Made by a program: the position numbers and the translations under genes. Below are positions 63,796 through 64,000 of a stretch of DNA of 64,000 nucleotides, piece after piece. The notes under the pieces were generated by a model, which was given only the letters and a program-made list of their open reading frames with translations, had not been told where the DNA came from and did no database searches. Source of the DNA: Pseudobutyrivibrio sp. MD2005 (lineage in GTDB: Bacteria > Bacillota > Clostridia > Lachnospirales > Lachnospiraceae); the NCBI RefSeq assembly GCF_000621865.1, contig NZ_JHXE01000016.1, forward strand, positions 41,696 through 105,695, in the 5' to 3' direction. Every line of letters begins with the position of its first letter. The stretch's first letter is position 1.

Positions 63796-64000
63796 TTAAT
63801 TCGATTCTGGAAGAGTGGCTAAGTATTCTTTCACTCGTCCATAGTAGATTCTTAGAAACTTGTTTGCACCGGCTGTCATATAGACATAGTAAGGCTTGCC
63901 TTGTGCCCGTTTCTTATCTAAGAACTGATAAACAGGATCGTCCTGTGGCATGGTTTTGATGAGTACATCCATTACCTGAAAGAGGGTTTTTCGTAAATTG
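63796..64000 (-). mobile_element. IS110-family transposase, C-terminal end (cut by window)
   Basis: The reverse strand from the window edge to stop at 63796 reads 67 residues: LRKTLFQVMDVLI, DPVYQFLDKKRAQGKPYYVY, and MTAGANKFLRIYYGRVKEYL. This is the typical C-terminus of IS110-family transposases (transposase_20 domain). The N-terminal DEDD catalytic part is outside the window. It marks a mobile element at the right edge of the surface-polymer locus. Confidence 0.75.

Overview
The window looks like a chromosomal segment of a low-GC Firmicute, most likely a gut or rumen Lachnospiraceae (Butyrivibrio/Pseudobutyrivibrio type). This is an inference from the mix of genes: a glgC-glgD pair, spoVG, a DnaD-domain protein, DUF1292, DUF4860 and cysteine-rich small-domain proteins, plus AGGAGG-type ribosome binding sites. 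No rRNA or tRNA gene and no CRISPR array was seen. Apart from dnaD and murC at the left end, one broken gene near 54 kb and an IS110 transposase end at the right edge, all genes are on the + strand.

Left part (1-30.8 kb) is housekeeping. A partial dnaD and murC (both -) flank a compact cluster of four consensus DnaA boxes. Then come glgC-glgD-spoVG-pth (glycogen precursor synthesis, SpoVG, peptidyl-tRNA hydrolase). A SARP/BTAD-type regulator with a degenerate GGDEF-like tail is followed by a small unknown protein and a transglutaminase lipoprotein. Next is a type IV pilus-like operon (pilC, four small membrane-anchored pilin-like genes, pilT, no pilB). After that come a SulP transporter, mfd, a PrsA-like foldase lipoprotein, a heterodimeric ABC exporter, murA, a small Cys-rich protein, a chemotaxis receptor, a Lar-like zinc ribbon, nicotinate phosphoribosyltransferase, an RsmJ-like methyltransferase, a Cache-HAMP receptor without output domain, a DUF1292 protein and larB.

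Middle part (30.8-57.5 kb) is a long, visibly AT-richer locus for a cell-surface glycopolymer that looks teichoic-acid-like. It has two CTP:polyol-phosphate cytidylyltransferases (one fused to a Gfo/Idh/MocA oxidoreductase), TagF-like glycerophosphotransferase domains, LicD, GT2/GT4/GT-D/WbsX/RgpF glycosyltransferases and methyltransferases. The most striking feature is a Rossmann-like module of about 90-100 residues (pattern I-x-Y/W-G-x-G-x-x-G, then F/I-D about 25-30 residues later). It recurs in about 12 genes of the locus, attached N-terminally, internally or C-terminally to unrelated catalytic domains. Two DUF1919 genes in the locus are both broken, one by an in-frame stop and one by two frameshifts, and there are other gene remnants. 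No flippase, polymerase or ABC export gene is present in the window.

Right part (57.5-64 kb) holds a small toxin-antitoxin or defence-like island: a DUF3990 pair, mazEF with a clear palindromic operator, a mazE remnant, and an AAA-ATPase/PD-(D/E)XK protein. It is followed by a last GT2 carrying the Rossmann module, an IspD/TarI cytidylyltransferase and the truncated end of an IS110-family transposase.
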